Positions 12,205-24,444 are shown, numbered from the stretch's first letter. The stretch is DNA of 64,000 nt from Austropuccinia psidii (GCA_023105745.1 JALGQZ010000002.1:80245785-80309784); one strand, 5' to 3'. Numbers and translations are program-made. Notes: generated by a model from the letters alone, not told the origin.

Positions 12205-13956
12205 TGTGAGTCTTAGAGGTATTTTAATATACCCAAAAGACCACAAATAACAAAATAAGATATAAATATCAATAAAATAAACTTACTTATATTATCAAAA
12301 TAAAAATCAAAAATTAAATTATAATTTCAAATAAAAATTTCATTAAATTTTGAAATTGTGAAAATGCATTTTTGCTTGAAAAAATTAAGTAAAAATGAAT
12401 TTTTAATAAAATAAATGAAATTGATATATTTTGGGTAAAAGGTTACATAAAATATATTATAGCTTTTTATCCAATAAATAAACTTAAGAAAACTACTTCA
12501 CCATTGGATTCCTCATAAAAAATAAGGTGGGGTCACCTCTGGGTAAATTTCTGTAACTCAACTCTAAATAAGCTTAAATTAAGTTTTTAGTATTTTCTGT
12601 ACAAAAGTTGAAAATAATCAAAACATTAATTTAATTCACACCACATGTGGTTTTAACCATCAATTTGTGTGTTAAAATTGAGGTGTTGTGTGTAGCTTAG
12701 AAGTTATGAGGAATTGAAGTATTTTCAATTGAAATGTCAAAATGTGAGCATGTATTACATGAGTGAACTGTAATTTACATATGAGGTATCAATTATTACA
12801 GTTGTGTATTGTAAAACTCAATTGAATTGTATGTGTAAACTACAAGTGTATTACATGATAAGGCATTAAAGAGAAAATAAATTGGAAAGATTAATTCTGG
12901 TGGGGAAAAGGTACTCTAGCTCCAAGGGGGAGCCAGACCCCCAAATTCCTTTCTGACAGGTGTGGAATGTCAAAATACACGCAAAAAATCCATAACTCTT
13001 GGCCTGGAATTGAGTCACAGGGTCTGTGACTCAATTGATGATGAGGGTTTGATACCAACCAGGGCAGTTTTAACTGTTACCAAGAGGGTAAAACTACCCT
13101 TAAGTTAAAACAATATTAGTAAACAACAGTTTTAACTGGTTTCTACGTCTCTTAAACACATTATGACGTGTTTTGAAGGCCCTAGACCTGGTATTACTAT
13201 AGTAATGGCTGATTTAAGGGTCTAAAATGGCTAAAAGCAGGCATTTTTTCTTCTCAACCAGGGTTCAATGATGCTATAATTGGCTTTTCTGCTTTCAGAG
13301 TGTTTTCCACGACTGACAAGAGTAAATGTTACTTTTGGAGTAAGAAAATTGATGGCTATAAAAGAATGTCTTCTTTGCCCCACTTTTCTCTTCATGTTAG
13401 AATCTTTTCCTTTTATAATTAGTTTAAACACTATTGAACCAATCAATAAAAGATTCCAAAAACACTTTTTTAAATCATTTTTAACCTTTTAACAACATGA
13501 AAAAATCATTATAATCATTGCTTGTAACTCTTATAATGATTTTTACCCCCTGAACCACCCCATAAGTGAATTAAAGCATCTTTCATCACTGTTAACATTG
13601 TCACTTTTGGGCATGTTTTCTCTTTAAATATCTTTGTAAACACTCTGTTCTTTAATTAATTTCTTGCATTTCTATTCTCAATTAATTTCAATTGAAATTG
13701 CTCTTGCAGAAATTTCTTTTGTAGCCTTAAATATTTCTTGTAGAGCATTTTTGGATAAATTTTTATTGTTGGTAAAACAATCAATCTTTAAAATGTTATT
13801 GTTTTATACTTATAAAGCTAAAAACAATACAATTGGAATTTTTTCTCTTAAAAATACTATTTCATACTATTTTTTAATTACATTTCACCTTATACAAATT
13901 TTGAGGACAGGAAAAGTACTTAATTTTTAATAGGGGTTTCATATCCACACCTTGAA
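12205..13956 (+). repeat. 3' LTR, family II
   Basis: Starts tgtgagtcttagaggtat straight after the polypurine tract and ends around atccacaccttga, where other copies have ccttaca; the exact end is uncertain by a few bases. TATAAAAG at 13357-13364. Length about 1750 bp, slightly shorter than its relatives because of small internal losses. Confidence 0.88.
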
Positions 13957-16490
13957 ATATGCTTAGCCCATCTGAATGTTTGTGAATATTCCCATCCTTG
14001 TGAACAATAGTCATATTACCTCTATACTCTTGTATGGATATTTGCCATCTGAGCATGTGTCTGTTAGGTGTTTTCATATTTAAAATTCATTTTACAGCAT
14101 TAAAATCTGTTATTACTTCAAACACACATCCTTTCAGAAAGTAATTGAGATTTTCTAAGCCCCAGACAAGGCATAAAAACTTCATTTGACTTGCCCCATA
14201 TCTGGATTCAGTTGGGTTGATCTGCTTAGATATGAAACATATGGGTCCTTCTACAGGTTTATCATTTATAATCTGTACTTGAAGAATTGCAGCACCCAAC
14301 CCATCCTCTGATGCATCAATGTAAAGCTTAAAGGAAGCTTAAATTCTGGAATCAGAAAGAGTGGAGAAGTGGGAAAGCCTTGTATTAAAGATTCAAAGGA
14401 TTTGACTCTGTCAACAGTCATATAAAATACTGTGTCGTTGGCACATAATATTTAAAGAGGTCTTCCTATGGATGAAAAATCTTTAATATGCTGCCTTTAA
14501 TATCCTGCGAACCCCAAGAATGACTGAATTTCCTTCTTGTTCTGAGGCATAGGCTTAAGTAGTACTGCTGAAACCTTATTTTTGTCAATTCCAAGTGATA
14601 GACCAGATACTAAATGTCCCAGGGGTTTGAGTTCTTTAAATCCAAAATGACATTTCTTTAAAGAAATTTTCATGTTTACAGATTGAATTTTCCCTGAACC
14701 TCAGGATAATATTTACATTTTCTCCTCCCAAGAGTTGGAACAGATAATAATGCCATCTATGTAAATGATTAACCAACCTTCTGACACTTCTTCAGGGAAG
14801 ATTTCATTCATGTATAACCTTTACCTCTGTTTGGTTTGGTTTTCATAAGTTGTGCATCTTGAACTCTTGACAAATCAAGTTGACCATTTCTAAATTGTGT
14901 CAACTGGGAATAAGATTCTATGATTTCAAATGTGACATTGATATTTTCTATATCTTTTGAATATTCAGAAAATATTGATGATTTATCATCTGAATTATCT
15001 TCAATTAAATCATCCTTTTCAATGTAAACCTCATTGATTTTCTCCTTCCTGAGACATGAATTAGCTAAATGTGTGCTGCTTTGGCAAATGTGGAACTTTC
15101 TGATTGAATCTGAAGATTTATACTTTAAATTATTGACTTGTCTTTGGGATTTTTGTCCACAGAATCTTTCCAAGGTGCATTAGAACTTTTTTTGAGATTC
15201 TCCCTACTAGAAACCATTATGGTTCTGGTGGTTACTTCTTCTAATATATTAATAGTAACTTTTGCTGAAGATTGTTCAGTAGTCCTTCTTTTAACATCAT
15301 GCTCTAAATAACATCCACATTGTCTTAGAATTCTTCTGTGAATCATCAATTCTCACATGTCAGGATATAATGCTGTTAATCTGTCTTTTTGTTGGAAAAA
15401 CCATGGTAAAGCTCCATCCTTGTCAGCATTAAATTTAGAAGATTAAAAGGCTGTTTCCACCTTAAATCTCAAGAATCATTGGCCCATTTGTTAATTATTT
15501 GGATTTTCCACCAAGCCCAACTTTGGTGTCCATGTGCTTGTCTTTATTTGATATACCATCTGTGGGCTGAACTGGTAAACAAGGGGTTAAATCTTGCTGT
15601 TAATAATCTGTCTGGTAATTCAAAATCTTCTTCAATCATGTCAATACCCCTGATGAATTCCATTTGTTCATATTCTCCTTCACCACTGAAGTGAGGCCAT
15701 TCCTTAAGTTTTGGTACTTCTTTCAACAGTGCTTGGTCCATTTATGGGTCCAAGGTATGACAATAGGTGGAAAATTCATTATTTAGGTGTGAATTTTCTA
15801 CATCCAATACTTGTGGGTTGGAAATTCTTGTAATCTCATTTTGATTCAGAGGTGTAGAAGTTCTTGCTAAGGTGTTCAAGAATTGTTCAATATCATTTAT
15901 TTTACTGTTGCTACACCTTCGAGAATTTCTGAGCTCATGTCGGAAGCTTTGTATTAAACTTATTACTTCAACTTTATACATGTATTCCTTATGTGTTAAT
16001 TCTTGCCATAATTCTGTATGTCTAGTATTATCAGAAATGACTTTATTGAGCTTCATTGTTAATTTTGATACTTCTTGTTGTGAGGTGTCAAAACACTTTT
16101 TAAAGGAAATTTCATATGTCTTTACTTCATTAGATGAATTTTGAATATAATCAAGGAATTTCTTATTATCTTCTTTGATAATATTTATGGCCTGTTTTAT
16201 TCTTGTTTCAATTATTTCAGCAATATTGAATTTAGAATATTTGTCTGTTAATTCTTTAATAATGGCAGATTGTTCATTTAACTTATTGCCAAATAAATTG
16301 TCATTATTAGAAGTTTCAATTGTTCTTCAGCCTTTTTCAAAACACATAAGTGTCTCATTTCTTTGGCTCAGAATTAAGTTATTTGTTCTAAGATTGTTAC
16401 AAATTGATGGATTTTTATCAGAAATATTACTTTTCACATCATTTATAGCTATGTACATGCTTGAAATGCCATCCAGAATATCAGAAATAA
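13957..16490 (-). pseudogene. ORF2 gag and partial RT-RNase H, family II (deleted and broken)
   Basis: The N-terminal third is a long helix-rich segment (about 16490-15742). A capsid-like block follows with WPHFSGEGEYEQMEFIRGID. A zinc-knuckle remnant reads FHICQSSTHLANSC, with the first Cys lost. After KPNRGKGYT the sequence jumps to [20 protein letters not shown], which skips protease and the RT fingers, about 1055 bp in the intact copy at 60.3-61.3 kb. The RT catalytic box is YIDG, not YIDD (codon at 14752-14754), so the second metal-binding Asp is gone. RNase H ends at [18 protein letters not shown]. Many stops. Inactive on several independent counts. Confidence 0.85.
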
Positions 16491-16493
16491 TTT

Positions 16494-17544
16494 CTAATAT
16501 TTTAGTCTGTCTTCCTCCTTTTTCTGTAATTGCATCATTGTTCTGACCATCTGAAATATATCTTCCATGGCATCCTTCTGAATCTTTGGGATTATGTAGC
16601 CCTGGCTGTGAGGTTTTGTAGCTGGTGCTTTGCCTTTTCCCTTTTTCTGAGCTTGTGGCTGCTTTTTTCACATTGGAATTGCTGCTGCTGGATTCTGGGG
16701 CTGTTTTTGGCATTTTCTTGGGTGGTGGAGGGTTGTTTTCCCTCTATTCTGCTGTTAAAAGCATAATATTTTCTTTTCCATCAATGGATGCCATCCATTG
16801 AGTAACTTACAAGTGTTGGGATGGCCCAGAAATTTTCTCACAGTTGAGTAAGAGTTCATGCAGCTTTTTGACAGATCTGAAAGGATCTGCTACTCTTTGT
16901 GCTGCAATGCATTGTTTTAGGCCTTCTGGCTGGCTTTGTATATGTCAACTGAGGTTTCTTGTGGCAGTGTCAGCTCTGTTTGAACGTGAAACAGTATTAT
17001 CAGCCTCAGAATGGCATAATTTGTCAGTTTGGGATTAATTCACTGACCCTTGTCCTTATGTAGCTGATTCACTTCCACCATAATCACATCCATAACCTTT
17101 TTGGGAGCTGCTTGATGGATTATAGGTGTCTTCTGATCTGGTTGAAGGAATTATTATGATTGAAAAGCTTAAAATAGTAACTTTACATCAAAAAACTTAC
17201 TGTTGGACAAATTCTTAGCTTTTTGGAGAGTATTACTAATGTACAAATTGATTAATTCTGAGGAAATTGGTTCTGGTTGATTATTCTGAGTTATAGCAAC
17301 AGTACTCTCATGCTCAGAATTGACAGTACTTTCAGGGATGATGCTAGTTACTGTTGATGTAGTCTCAATGTTTTCTTGTCTTACCACATTGTAAGACACT
17401 AAAATTAATGAAAAAAAGCAATCAGTTAAGTAAAAAAAGGGTTTTGAAAAGAGAAAATGTAAAAAATAAGCCTAACTTATAATATGAAAAAGGTTTTATT
17501 TTTGATGAAATATTTTGAATTATAAGTATTTTTTATGGATTACT
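16494..17544 (-). pseudogene. ORF1, family II, spliced frame with predicted introns (decayed)
   Basis: The frame opens at 17398 directly after a 3' splice site (ttaattttag|TG). A candidate exon ending in A with donor GTAATC lies at 17544/17543. The first coding exon (SYNVVRQENIETTS...) runs to 17201, then a perfect donor GTAAGT and an acceptor caaccag at 17138 bound a 63-bp phase-1 intron. Coding resumes as QKTPIIHQAAPKKVMDV. Further left the frame is broken. The C-terminal part is Ser/Lys-rich, followed by a helix DIFQMVRTMMQLQKKEED, and ends at a TAG (16494-16496), matching ORF1 of families I and IV in layout. Function unknown. Confidence 0.62.
17138..17200 (-). other. Predicted phase-1 intron in family II ORF1 (63 bp)
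   Basis: GTAAGT donor and TTCAACCAG acceptor with a pyrimidine-rich stretch before it. Removing it joins two parts of the frame without a shift. Position and phase match the 68-bp and 65-bp introns predicted in families IV and I. Confidence 0.65.
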
Positions 17545-17588
17545 TCAATTTTTCAATATAAGAAAAAGATTAAAAAAAAGGTAAAATA

Positions 17589-17607
17589 TCATGGTTGGGC
17601 CCCCAAA
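17589..17607 (-). other. Primer-binding site, family II
   Basis: Read on the minus strand directly after the 5' LTR: TTTGGGGGCCCAACCATG. The first ten bases TTTGGGGGCC are shared with the sites of families I and IV. The tRNA was not identified. Confidence 0.6.
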
Positions 17608-19389
17608 TGTAAGGTGTGGATATGAAACTTTGATTAAAAATCAAGTACTTTTCCTGTTCTCAAAATTTGTATAAGGTATAAGTATGATTCAAAATTTTAA
17701 GAATTAAGATTTTTTAAAAAAAAACACCAAGTTTATTGTTTTTAACTTTATAAGTATAAAACAATAATATTATGAAGATTTATTGTTTTACCAACAATAA
17801 AAACCTATCCAAAAATATCCTACAAAAGAAATCTCTTCAAGAGCAATTTCAATTGGAATTTATTGAGCAAAAGAATGCAGATAGTTAATATAAGAACAGA
17901 GTATTTAAAAATAATATTAAAAAGAAAAAGCACCCAAAAGTGACCAGAGTGAATTTGGAAACAAAGTGACAAAGTCAACAGTGATGAAAGATGCTCTAAT
18001 TCACTTATGGGGTGGTTCAAGGGTAAAAATGATTATAAGAGTTACAAACAATGAGTATAATTATTTTTCATGTGGTTTCAAAATGTTTAAAATGATAACA
18101 AAAGGGTGGTTGGAATATTTTATTGATTGGTTTAACAGTGCTTAAACCAATTATAAAAGGAAAAGATTCCAACATGAAGAGAAAAGTGGGGCAAATAAGA
18201 CATTCTTTTATAGCCACCAATTTTCTTACTCCAAAAGTACAATTTACTCTTGTCAGTCGTGAAAGACACTCTGAAAACAGAAAAGCCAATTATGGCATCA
18301 TTGAACCCTGGTTTAGACCAAAAAGGGCTGGTTTTAGCTATTTTTTCCTATTTCCAGCCATTGCTATAGTAATACCTGGTGGTAAGCCTTCAGAGTATGT
18401 CAGAATGTGTTTAAGAGACGTCAAAACCAGTTAAAAACCGTTTTTACTATGATTGTTTTATCCCAAGGGTAGTTTTACCCTCTTGGAAACAGTTCAAACT
18501 GCCCTGGTTGGTATCAAAACCTCATCATCAATTGAGACACAGACCCTGTTACTCAATTCCAGGCCAAAAGTGATTGGCCTTTGTGTGGATTTTGACATCT
18601 CATGCCTTTCAGCAAGGAATTAGGGTGTCTGGGTCCCCCTTTGAGCCAAGATACCCTTTTCCCCCCAGAATAAATTTTTCCAATTTATTTTTTTTAATTC
18701 CCCATCATGTATCAAACTTGTAATTCACATATGTAATTAAATTGGGCTTTTACATTACACAACTGTAATAACTGATACCTCATATTTAAATTAAAGTTTA
18801 CTTATGTAATACATGTGCACATTTTGACATTTCAATTGAAAATACTTCAATTCCTCATAAATTCTAAGCTAAAAACAACACATCAGTTTTAACCAAAAAA
18901 CTGATGGTTAACACCACATGTGATGTTCATTAAAATAAGGCTTTCAGGATTTTTAACTTTTTTTAAAGAAAATAATAAAAACTTAATTTAAGCTTATTTA
19001 GAGTTGAGTTACAGAAATTTTACCCAGAGGTGACCCCACCTTATTTTTTATGAGGAGTCCAATGGTGAAATAAATATCATATGTTTTTTTGGATAAAAAG
19101 TTAAAATAATTGTTATTTAGCTTTTTTCCAAAAATATTCTAATTTTAGTATTTTTGTTGAAAATTCATTTTTACTCAATTTTTTCAAGTGAAAATGTGGT
19201 TTCACAATTTTAAATTCCCAAGTAGTTTGTATTTTAAATTATAATAGAAATTTTAATTTCTTATATGAGTTTTATAGTTATATTTTGATTTTTTATTAAC
19301 AACATAAATAAATTTAGTTTCTTTATAATTGTGTAATTTTCTATTATTTGTGGTCTTTTGGGTATATAAAAATACCTCTACAGCCCACA
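17608..19389 (-). repeat. 5' LTR, family II, reverse
   Basis: 1782 bp from tgtaaggtgtggatatg to cagcccaca on the plus strand, i.e. TG...CA when read in sense. TATA box (minus strand) at 18205-18212. Aligns along its length with the LTRs at 2314, 7674 and 12205. Confidence 0.92.
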
Positions 19390-21048
19390 GTTTAGCAACC
19401 CTCCCAGATGCGTTGTCACTTCAGGAAAATGTTTACTCAGAGAGGTGGGAGGATTTCATCAGAAAGAGTCCATGAAAATAACAACAAATAATCAAGAAGG
19501 ATGAGATTCAAGTGTCAAAACTCTTTGCATTCAAGGTGAATTCATTTTTGAATTTGGTTTAATCAATTCAGAAGGTATTATAAAAATACTTTTAATACAG
19601 AATTATTCCTCAATATTTGGGTAAAGGTAAACCTGTGAAAGATTAGTGTCTTGAGTTATTTTCCCAACTTTTTCTCTTGAAATATTGGGTGGTGGTTCCA
19701 AATGACCCAACAATTAAGCTGAAAATACTTCAAAATTTCCATGAGTATCCTCTAGTTGGCCATCCTGGCAAAGAGAAAACTCTCACAATTTTTAAGCAGG
19801 ATTTCAACTGGTCTGACATGAATCAATTCATCAAGGATTATGTTTCACCCTGTCAAAAGTGTTCAAGAAACAAGAATATTAATCACAAGAAGTTTTTATT
19901 ACTCAAGCCTCTTAAAATTCCAAATGGTCCTTGGATTTAATTTCCAATGGACTTTATCACTCAACTTCCACTTTTCAACCCCTTTGGCTCAATCTTGGTC
20001 CTAGTGGACTGGTTCTCTAAAATGGCAGTATTTATCCCAACAATGTCTTCAATCACTTATTTGGATTTGGACCATTTATTAATAAAGAATATCTTTTCAA
20101 ATAGCAACCTTCCTTTGAGAATTGTCAGTGATAAAGGTTCAATTTTTGTCTCTTCTTTTTGGACCAATTTCTTTCAGAAGCTCAAGGATTCAAGAGATCT
20201 GTAAGCTTCTTACCATCCCAAATCTGATGGATAGAAAGAGAGATAAAATCAAATAATAGAACAGTACCTTTGAATTTATGTTAGTTCTCATCAAGATGAT
20301 TGGAACACCTGGATCCCTCTGGCTGAATTTGCTTTCAATAACTCTGACCACTCTTCAACAAAAAAATCACTATTTTTCACTGTTTATGGAAGGGATACTC
20401 GATTTCTCTTCTCTCACATTGCTCAAGACACTCCTGCTGGAAATTTATCAACAAAAATAGAATAAGTATAGCAATATGTCAAGGAGAACTTTAAGCTACC
20501 ATAAACAGGTTTAAGAGGTATGCAGATATAAGAAGAGAAATTCCACCTTTTTTCAATCCTGTTGACATGGTATGGCTTTAATCAAGGAACATCAAGTCAA
20601 TTAGACCCACCGTAAAACTTTCAGAAAGATTGTTGGGTCCTTTTCCAATCTCAAGGAAAGTCACAACTCATGCCTACCACCTCAAGCTCCCACCTCAATG
20701 GAAGTGCATCCACCCTGTCTTCCATATTTCTCTCTTGGAAGTAGTAAAGACATCTAGTATGCCAAATAGGCATCAAGAGATTCCTTCTCCAATCATAATT
20801 GAAGAGGATGAGGAATGGGAAGTCTCTAAAATACTGTTTTCCGAGCTCAAGAGAGGAAAATTATGTTATCTGGTGTAATGGAGAGGCATCAGTCAAGAAC
20901 CAGAGAAATCTACTTGGGAAACAACTGAAAAGCTCAAGAATTGTCCTGAACTTGTCAAAGGTCTCCAGCAATTGTATCCTGAAAAGCCAGGAAGAGATTA
21001 TTCAAGAGCTTTATTTTTTATGGTGCTTGATGGGGAGAGGATTTTATG
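19390..21048 (+). pseudogene. Integrase and chromodomain, family III (decayed)
   Basis: Homologous to the reverse copy at 29046-25237. The HHCC zinc site is intact (FHEYPLVGHPGKE ... CQKCSRN). Core residues: MDFITQLP, IVSDKGSIF, then stops at the third acidic region (20202-20250). A DMVW-type GPY/F region is recognisable near 20560. The chromodomain reads EEWEVSKILFSELKRGKLCYLV, then a stop at 20876, and continues with EKSTWETTEKLKNCPELV in another frame. Multiple stops and frameshifts. The end is approximate because the stop seen in the relative is lost. Confidence 0.82.
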
Positions 21049-21199
21049 AAAATAGGTTCCCACTCCTGGTATGCACCTTTAGAGGTATTCTACCTTTTTT
21101 GTAAGCATCGCCTTTCCACTTTGTGAGAACTTTTCAATTCCTTGGACACATGGATCTTGACCATGCTTTCAAAATTCAAATTCACATTTATGGCCGTTT
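19390..21199 (+). mobile_element. Family III element fragment, forward (integrase to 3' untranslated)
   Basis: Begins in the RNase H/integrase linker (LATLPDALS equivalent) right after the reverse family II LTR and runs through integrase and chromodomain into the region before the 3' LTR, ending at tggccgttt where the reverse family III LTR starts. Its 5' part is presumably left of the window on the far side of the nest, and its 3' LTR is not seen. It is the oldest layer of the left-hand nest. Confidence 0.82.
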
Positions 21200-22876
21200 T
21201 GTCATGGGCTCTAGTGGAAAACAAAAGTGGCCTAGAGCTCAGAAATCAATGAAATCACTTGGAAGACTCCAAAATAATAAAGAAAAAAATACAAAATACA
21301 AAATTGAATTTCTCTAAGGAAAATGAAAGTACAAAGATGAGATGCAATAAGAGAAATGAGAAGCCAAATGGCCAAAAAGCCAACCAAGTAAGTCCTTGAT
21401 CACTGTTTCAACCTGCCAAAATGAACAATGGAATTAGTAAGGATATGAACACCAAAAATCCATTGACAGGCAAAGAAAGAAAAAGAAAGAGGTGCTAAAT
21501 GACTTACTTGATAATATCAGTATTCACTTAACAAAATGATAAGATAAATAACGATAAAATCAAATCAAGATATAATAATTAACTGGGGAAAAAACCCCCC
21601 AGAGTCCAAAGAGGATGGTATATGTGAAAGATTGAGGGATTGACTCCTTCAGGCTGACAGCTGGTCTGTATTTAATTCTTGAAGCTGTATTGACTGCTTG
21701 ATGAAGTGTGTACCTTGCTAAATAGGGAAATGAACTGGGTTGAATGAAAATACAGGTCTTGATGAATGAAGACTGTATTGAGATGAATGTGGTTGCCAAG
21801 GTGGATTGATGGAGCACTTAACATTGGCAAATCTTTTTGAAACTGCCTCTTGAATATCCCTTGCCAATGAACTGCCAGTATTCCCTTGGAGGAATACTGT
21901 GAATGAGAATAACCAATGATTGCTTGATGGCATCATTGGTATTTGAGATTGACACTTTTCTTTTGAGCCTTGATGAATCCTCTGGATGACATTGTGGTAT
22001 TCCATACAATTAGTATCAGTTTCAAACTTACCATTAAAACAAAAAAATGATAACAAAACAAATTATGCAAAACATATTTACACATTACAACTACAGGTTT
22101 CAAACAGAAATATACAATACACCACCTCAAGATCTTATCAAAACAGTATAGTATTGAAGGATTTATCCACCTTATTGCATCATCAATAACAAATTATGCA
22201 GTTAAAAGGAGTTAATTTAAATAAAGGTATATGAAGACGGACCACAGCATCAGAGCTGTATTTTCCCCACCTTGATTCCATTGAAAGAAGAATTACCTTA
22301 AGGCTATGCAAAAAATTACAATATATTTTCCAAGAACAAATGTTTTCTTAGTAATAATGACACACATCAAATTTGATAGAAATGATTCAATCTCCATATG
22401 AAATTCTACAATACTAAAAAAACCACCAGCATAACTCTCTCAGAAAATACATAACCAATAGAAGCAAAAATACTTTCCCCACCTTCAAGAAAATATCACC
22501 AGCCATATTATCTCAATGACCTCACATGACTCTGGCATAAAATAAAATCTCACCAGCCAAATTATCTCAAATAAATCAAATGATTTTGATAAGAAACAGA
22601 AATACCAGCATAATTTTATAATATATATCATATGACTAGAAGAAAGTTCAATTGTTAGGAGCTGTATTTTCTCCACTTTCTTGGCAAAAACAAAATATCA
22701 ACAGCCAAACTATCTCAAATACATCACATTATTTTGATAAGAAAAAGAACCACCAGCATAATTCTCTCAGAAAACACATTGCTACACCAAAACTACAGGT
22801 CTCACCAGCTAAAACCTCTCAACAAAAATCTTTTCTAGGTACCCTGTTTTGAGAATCTCTATGGAGGCCCAAAATC

Positions 22877-22885
22877 TATAAATAG
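22877..22885 (+). promoter_or_regulatory. TATA box of family VI LTR
   Basis: tataaatag followed by aggtcctctctccctc, a pyrimidine-rich initiator region very like that of the family V LTRs at 38057 and 52334. It gives the solo LTR a forward orientation. Confidence 0.65.
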
Positions 22886-23000
22886 AGGTCCTCTCTCCCT
22901 CATTTTCCCATCATCATGGAACAAGTTCCCACTATGCAGGATCACAACCATCCCTGAACTAGCAGGATATCTAGAGTAGTAGTAGTGTTTTAGTAGTAAA

Positions 23001-23248
23001 AGCTTAGTAGCCTTGCTCAGTAGCTTAGTATTGCTGAAGAAGAGTAGTATTAATTTAGAAAAAGCTCAGTAGCCTTGCTCAGTAGCTTAGTATTGTTGAA
23101 GAATAGTAGTATAAACATAGTAAAAGCTCAGTAGCCTTGCTCAGTAGCTTAGTATTTTCAAAGAATAGTAGTATAACCATAGTGAAATCTTAGTAGCCTT
23201 TCTCAGAAGCTTAGGATTATTAAAAGAAAAGTAGTAGTGATATAAACT
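23001..23248 (+). repeat. 62-bp tandem repeat, four copies
   Basis: Units start at 23001, 23063, 23125 and 23187, each around agctcagtagccttgctc followed by agcttagtatt and an agtagtat-rich tail. Exact 62-bp spacing, last unit the most diverged. It lies downstream of the TATA box, hence in the transcribed R/U5 part. Confidence 0.85.
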
Positions 23249-24432
23249 CAGTATTAGAAGAAATTATTAAAAATTATTCAAAAAAAAATCCATTAGCCTT
23301 ATTATTAGTATTACTATGAAAATCATTATAATCAAAATACAAGAAAAAAAATAAAATAAAGTATTGTTATTAGTCTTATTAAAATAACAGAAAAACAAGA
23401 AAAAAATATTATAATTACCTTTATTAAAACAAACAAAAAATCTTAGTCTTTATTTTATGAGAAATTTTAGTTTTAAATCTGAGTTTTTACTGTAGTGTTA
23501 TTGATAGGGCTGATTTAGAGACTGCTAATAAGTATTCTCTAATCTGTTAAAGCCACAAATCTTATTCAATTTTGTGATTCTCTGTAGGCTGAATATTCAG
23601 TATTATTGAGAGGGGCAGCTAATACACCTTAGCACCCATGGTTGTTGGACAATTCTGAAATTCAAAACAGACTTACCAATAATTTCCCCCTCAAGGTACT
23701 GCCTTATTTCATCCCACACCAAAAGGAGTTCCCACAACGTGCCTTGATTGCCTGATGAAAGGTTGAAATTACCATTTGATATTGGCGACATTGGATTTCT
23801 GGTGAAAAAAGATTCATAATGGTGTATAGCGCCATTTATGGAACCTTTGGTTATTGGAGAGTGAAAATGGCCAAAGGTCTTTTGGATTGGTGCCAGTAGG
23901 ATATAAATGAAAATTGGGTTCTTAGTGGCTTCAAAGGTGAAAGATTGTCTGTGGGTGCTTTGGCCAAATACAGCTAATACAGCTTTAAAACTGTATTTGG
24001 GCAAAGTATGCAAAAAATGCACAAAATGCACAAATCTGGCAATTAAGCCTCAAATGGCCTAATATGGCCATTTGGGCATTTTTCCCATATTACATGGGAA
24101 AATGGCCTAAAATGGCAAATACAGAAAAATGTGCAAAATGCGCGAATCTGTATTTAAAGCTTAAAAAGCCAAATACAGTATTTTGGGCTGTATTTGCCCT
24201 GTTGACTGGAAAATACAAAAGACTTCCCAAAAGCAAAACCTGGCCAGGAAAGTCCTGATGATGATGAAGGGGCCAGGTTGGCCCCAGATGATGAAATGAC
24301 CACAAAGGCCATAAAAGAATGAAATGGCCAATTTGGCCAATGATTATGGATATGGCCAAATCACTATAAGTTGGATATGGCATGGATATGCCATATTGAG
24401 GTCCAAGAGGGTGAATTTCCATGGTTGTGACA

Positions 24433-24444
24433 GTACCCCCCACC
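24433..24444 (-). other. Polypurine tract, family III
   Basis: gtaccccccacc on the plus strand, GGTGGGGGGTAC in sense, directly before the 3' LTR. Confidence 0.7.

Larger units (their letters stand above)
10777..13956 (+). mobile_element. Family II element, 3' part (integrase to 3' LTR)
   Basis: Only the part downstream of the family I insertion is in the window: integrase onward, polypurine tract 12193-12204 (agggggagggaa), and a 3' LTR at 12205 to about 13956. The remaining 5' part must lie left of the window. It was inserted into the RNase H/integrase boundary of a reverse family II element, whose sequence resumes at about 13957. Confidence 0.88.
13957..19389 (-). mobile_element. Family II element, reverse, 3' end cut off by a later insertion
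   Basis: 5' LTR on the right (17608-19389), then primer-binding site, leader, ORF1 and ORF2 reading leftward as far as the RNase H/integrase boundary, where the forward family II element interrupts it. Protease and the first part of RT are deleted (junction near 14812). The right flank gttta (19390-19394) is the probable target-site copy inside the family III element. Inactive. Confidence 0.88.
21993..23736 (+). repeat. Solo LTR, family VI (unnamed), with TATA box and tandem repeat
   Basis: 1744 bp from tgtggtattccatac to ggagttcccaca, with complementary ends TGTGG/CCACA. Flanks are acat and acgt, a short imperfect duplication. The insertion is defined by comparison with the intact family III LTR. 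Inside: imperfect U3 repeats (blocks around 22254, 22560 and 22656 sharing gctgtattttc, ccagcc and tatctcaaat motifs), a TATA box at 22877, and a four-copy 62-bp tandem array at 23001-23248. No internal domain is seen, so no protein can be assigned. Confidence 0.75.
21200..24432 (-). repeat. 3' LTR, family III, interrupted by a solo LTR
   Basis: 21200-21992 and 23737-24432 together match the right-hand LTR (30990-32342); the intervening 21993-23736 has no counterpart there. The sense-strand U3 part (23.8-24.4 kb) is dense in the palindrome TGGCCA, as is the other LTR. Confidence 0.88.

Noticed and set aside
22975..23250. Tandem array as a CRISPR array
   Set aside because: The repeats are contiguous without distinct spacers, and the sequence is eukaryotic.
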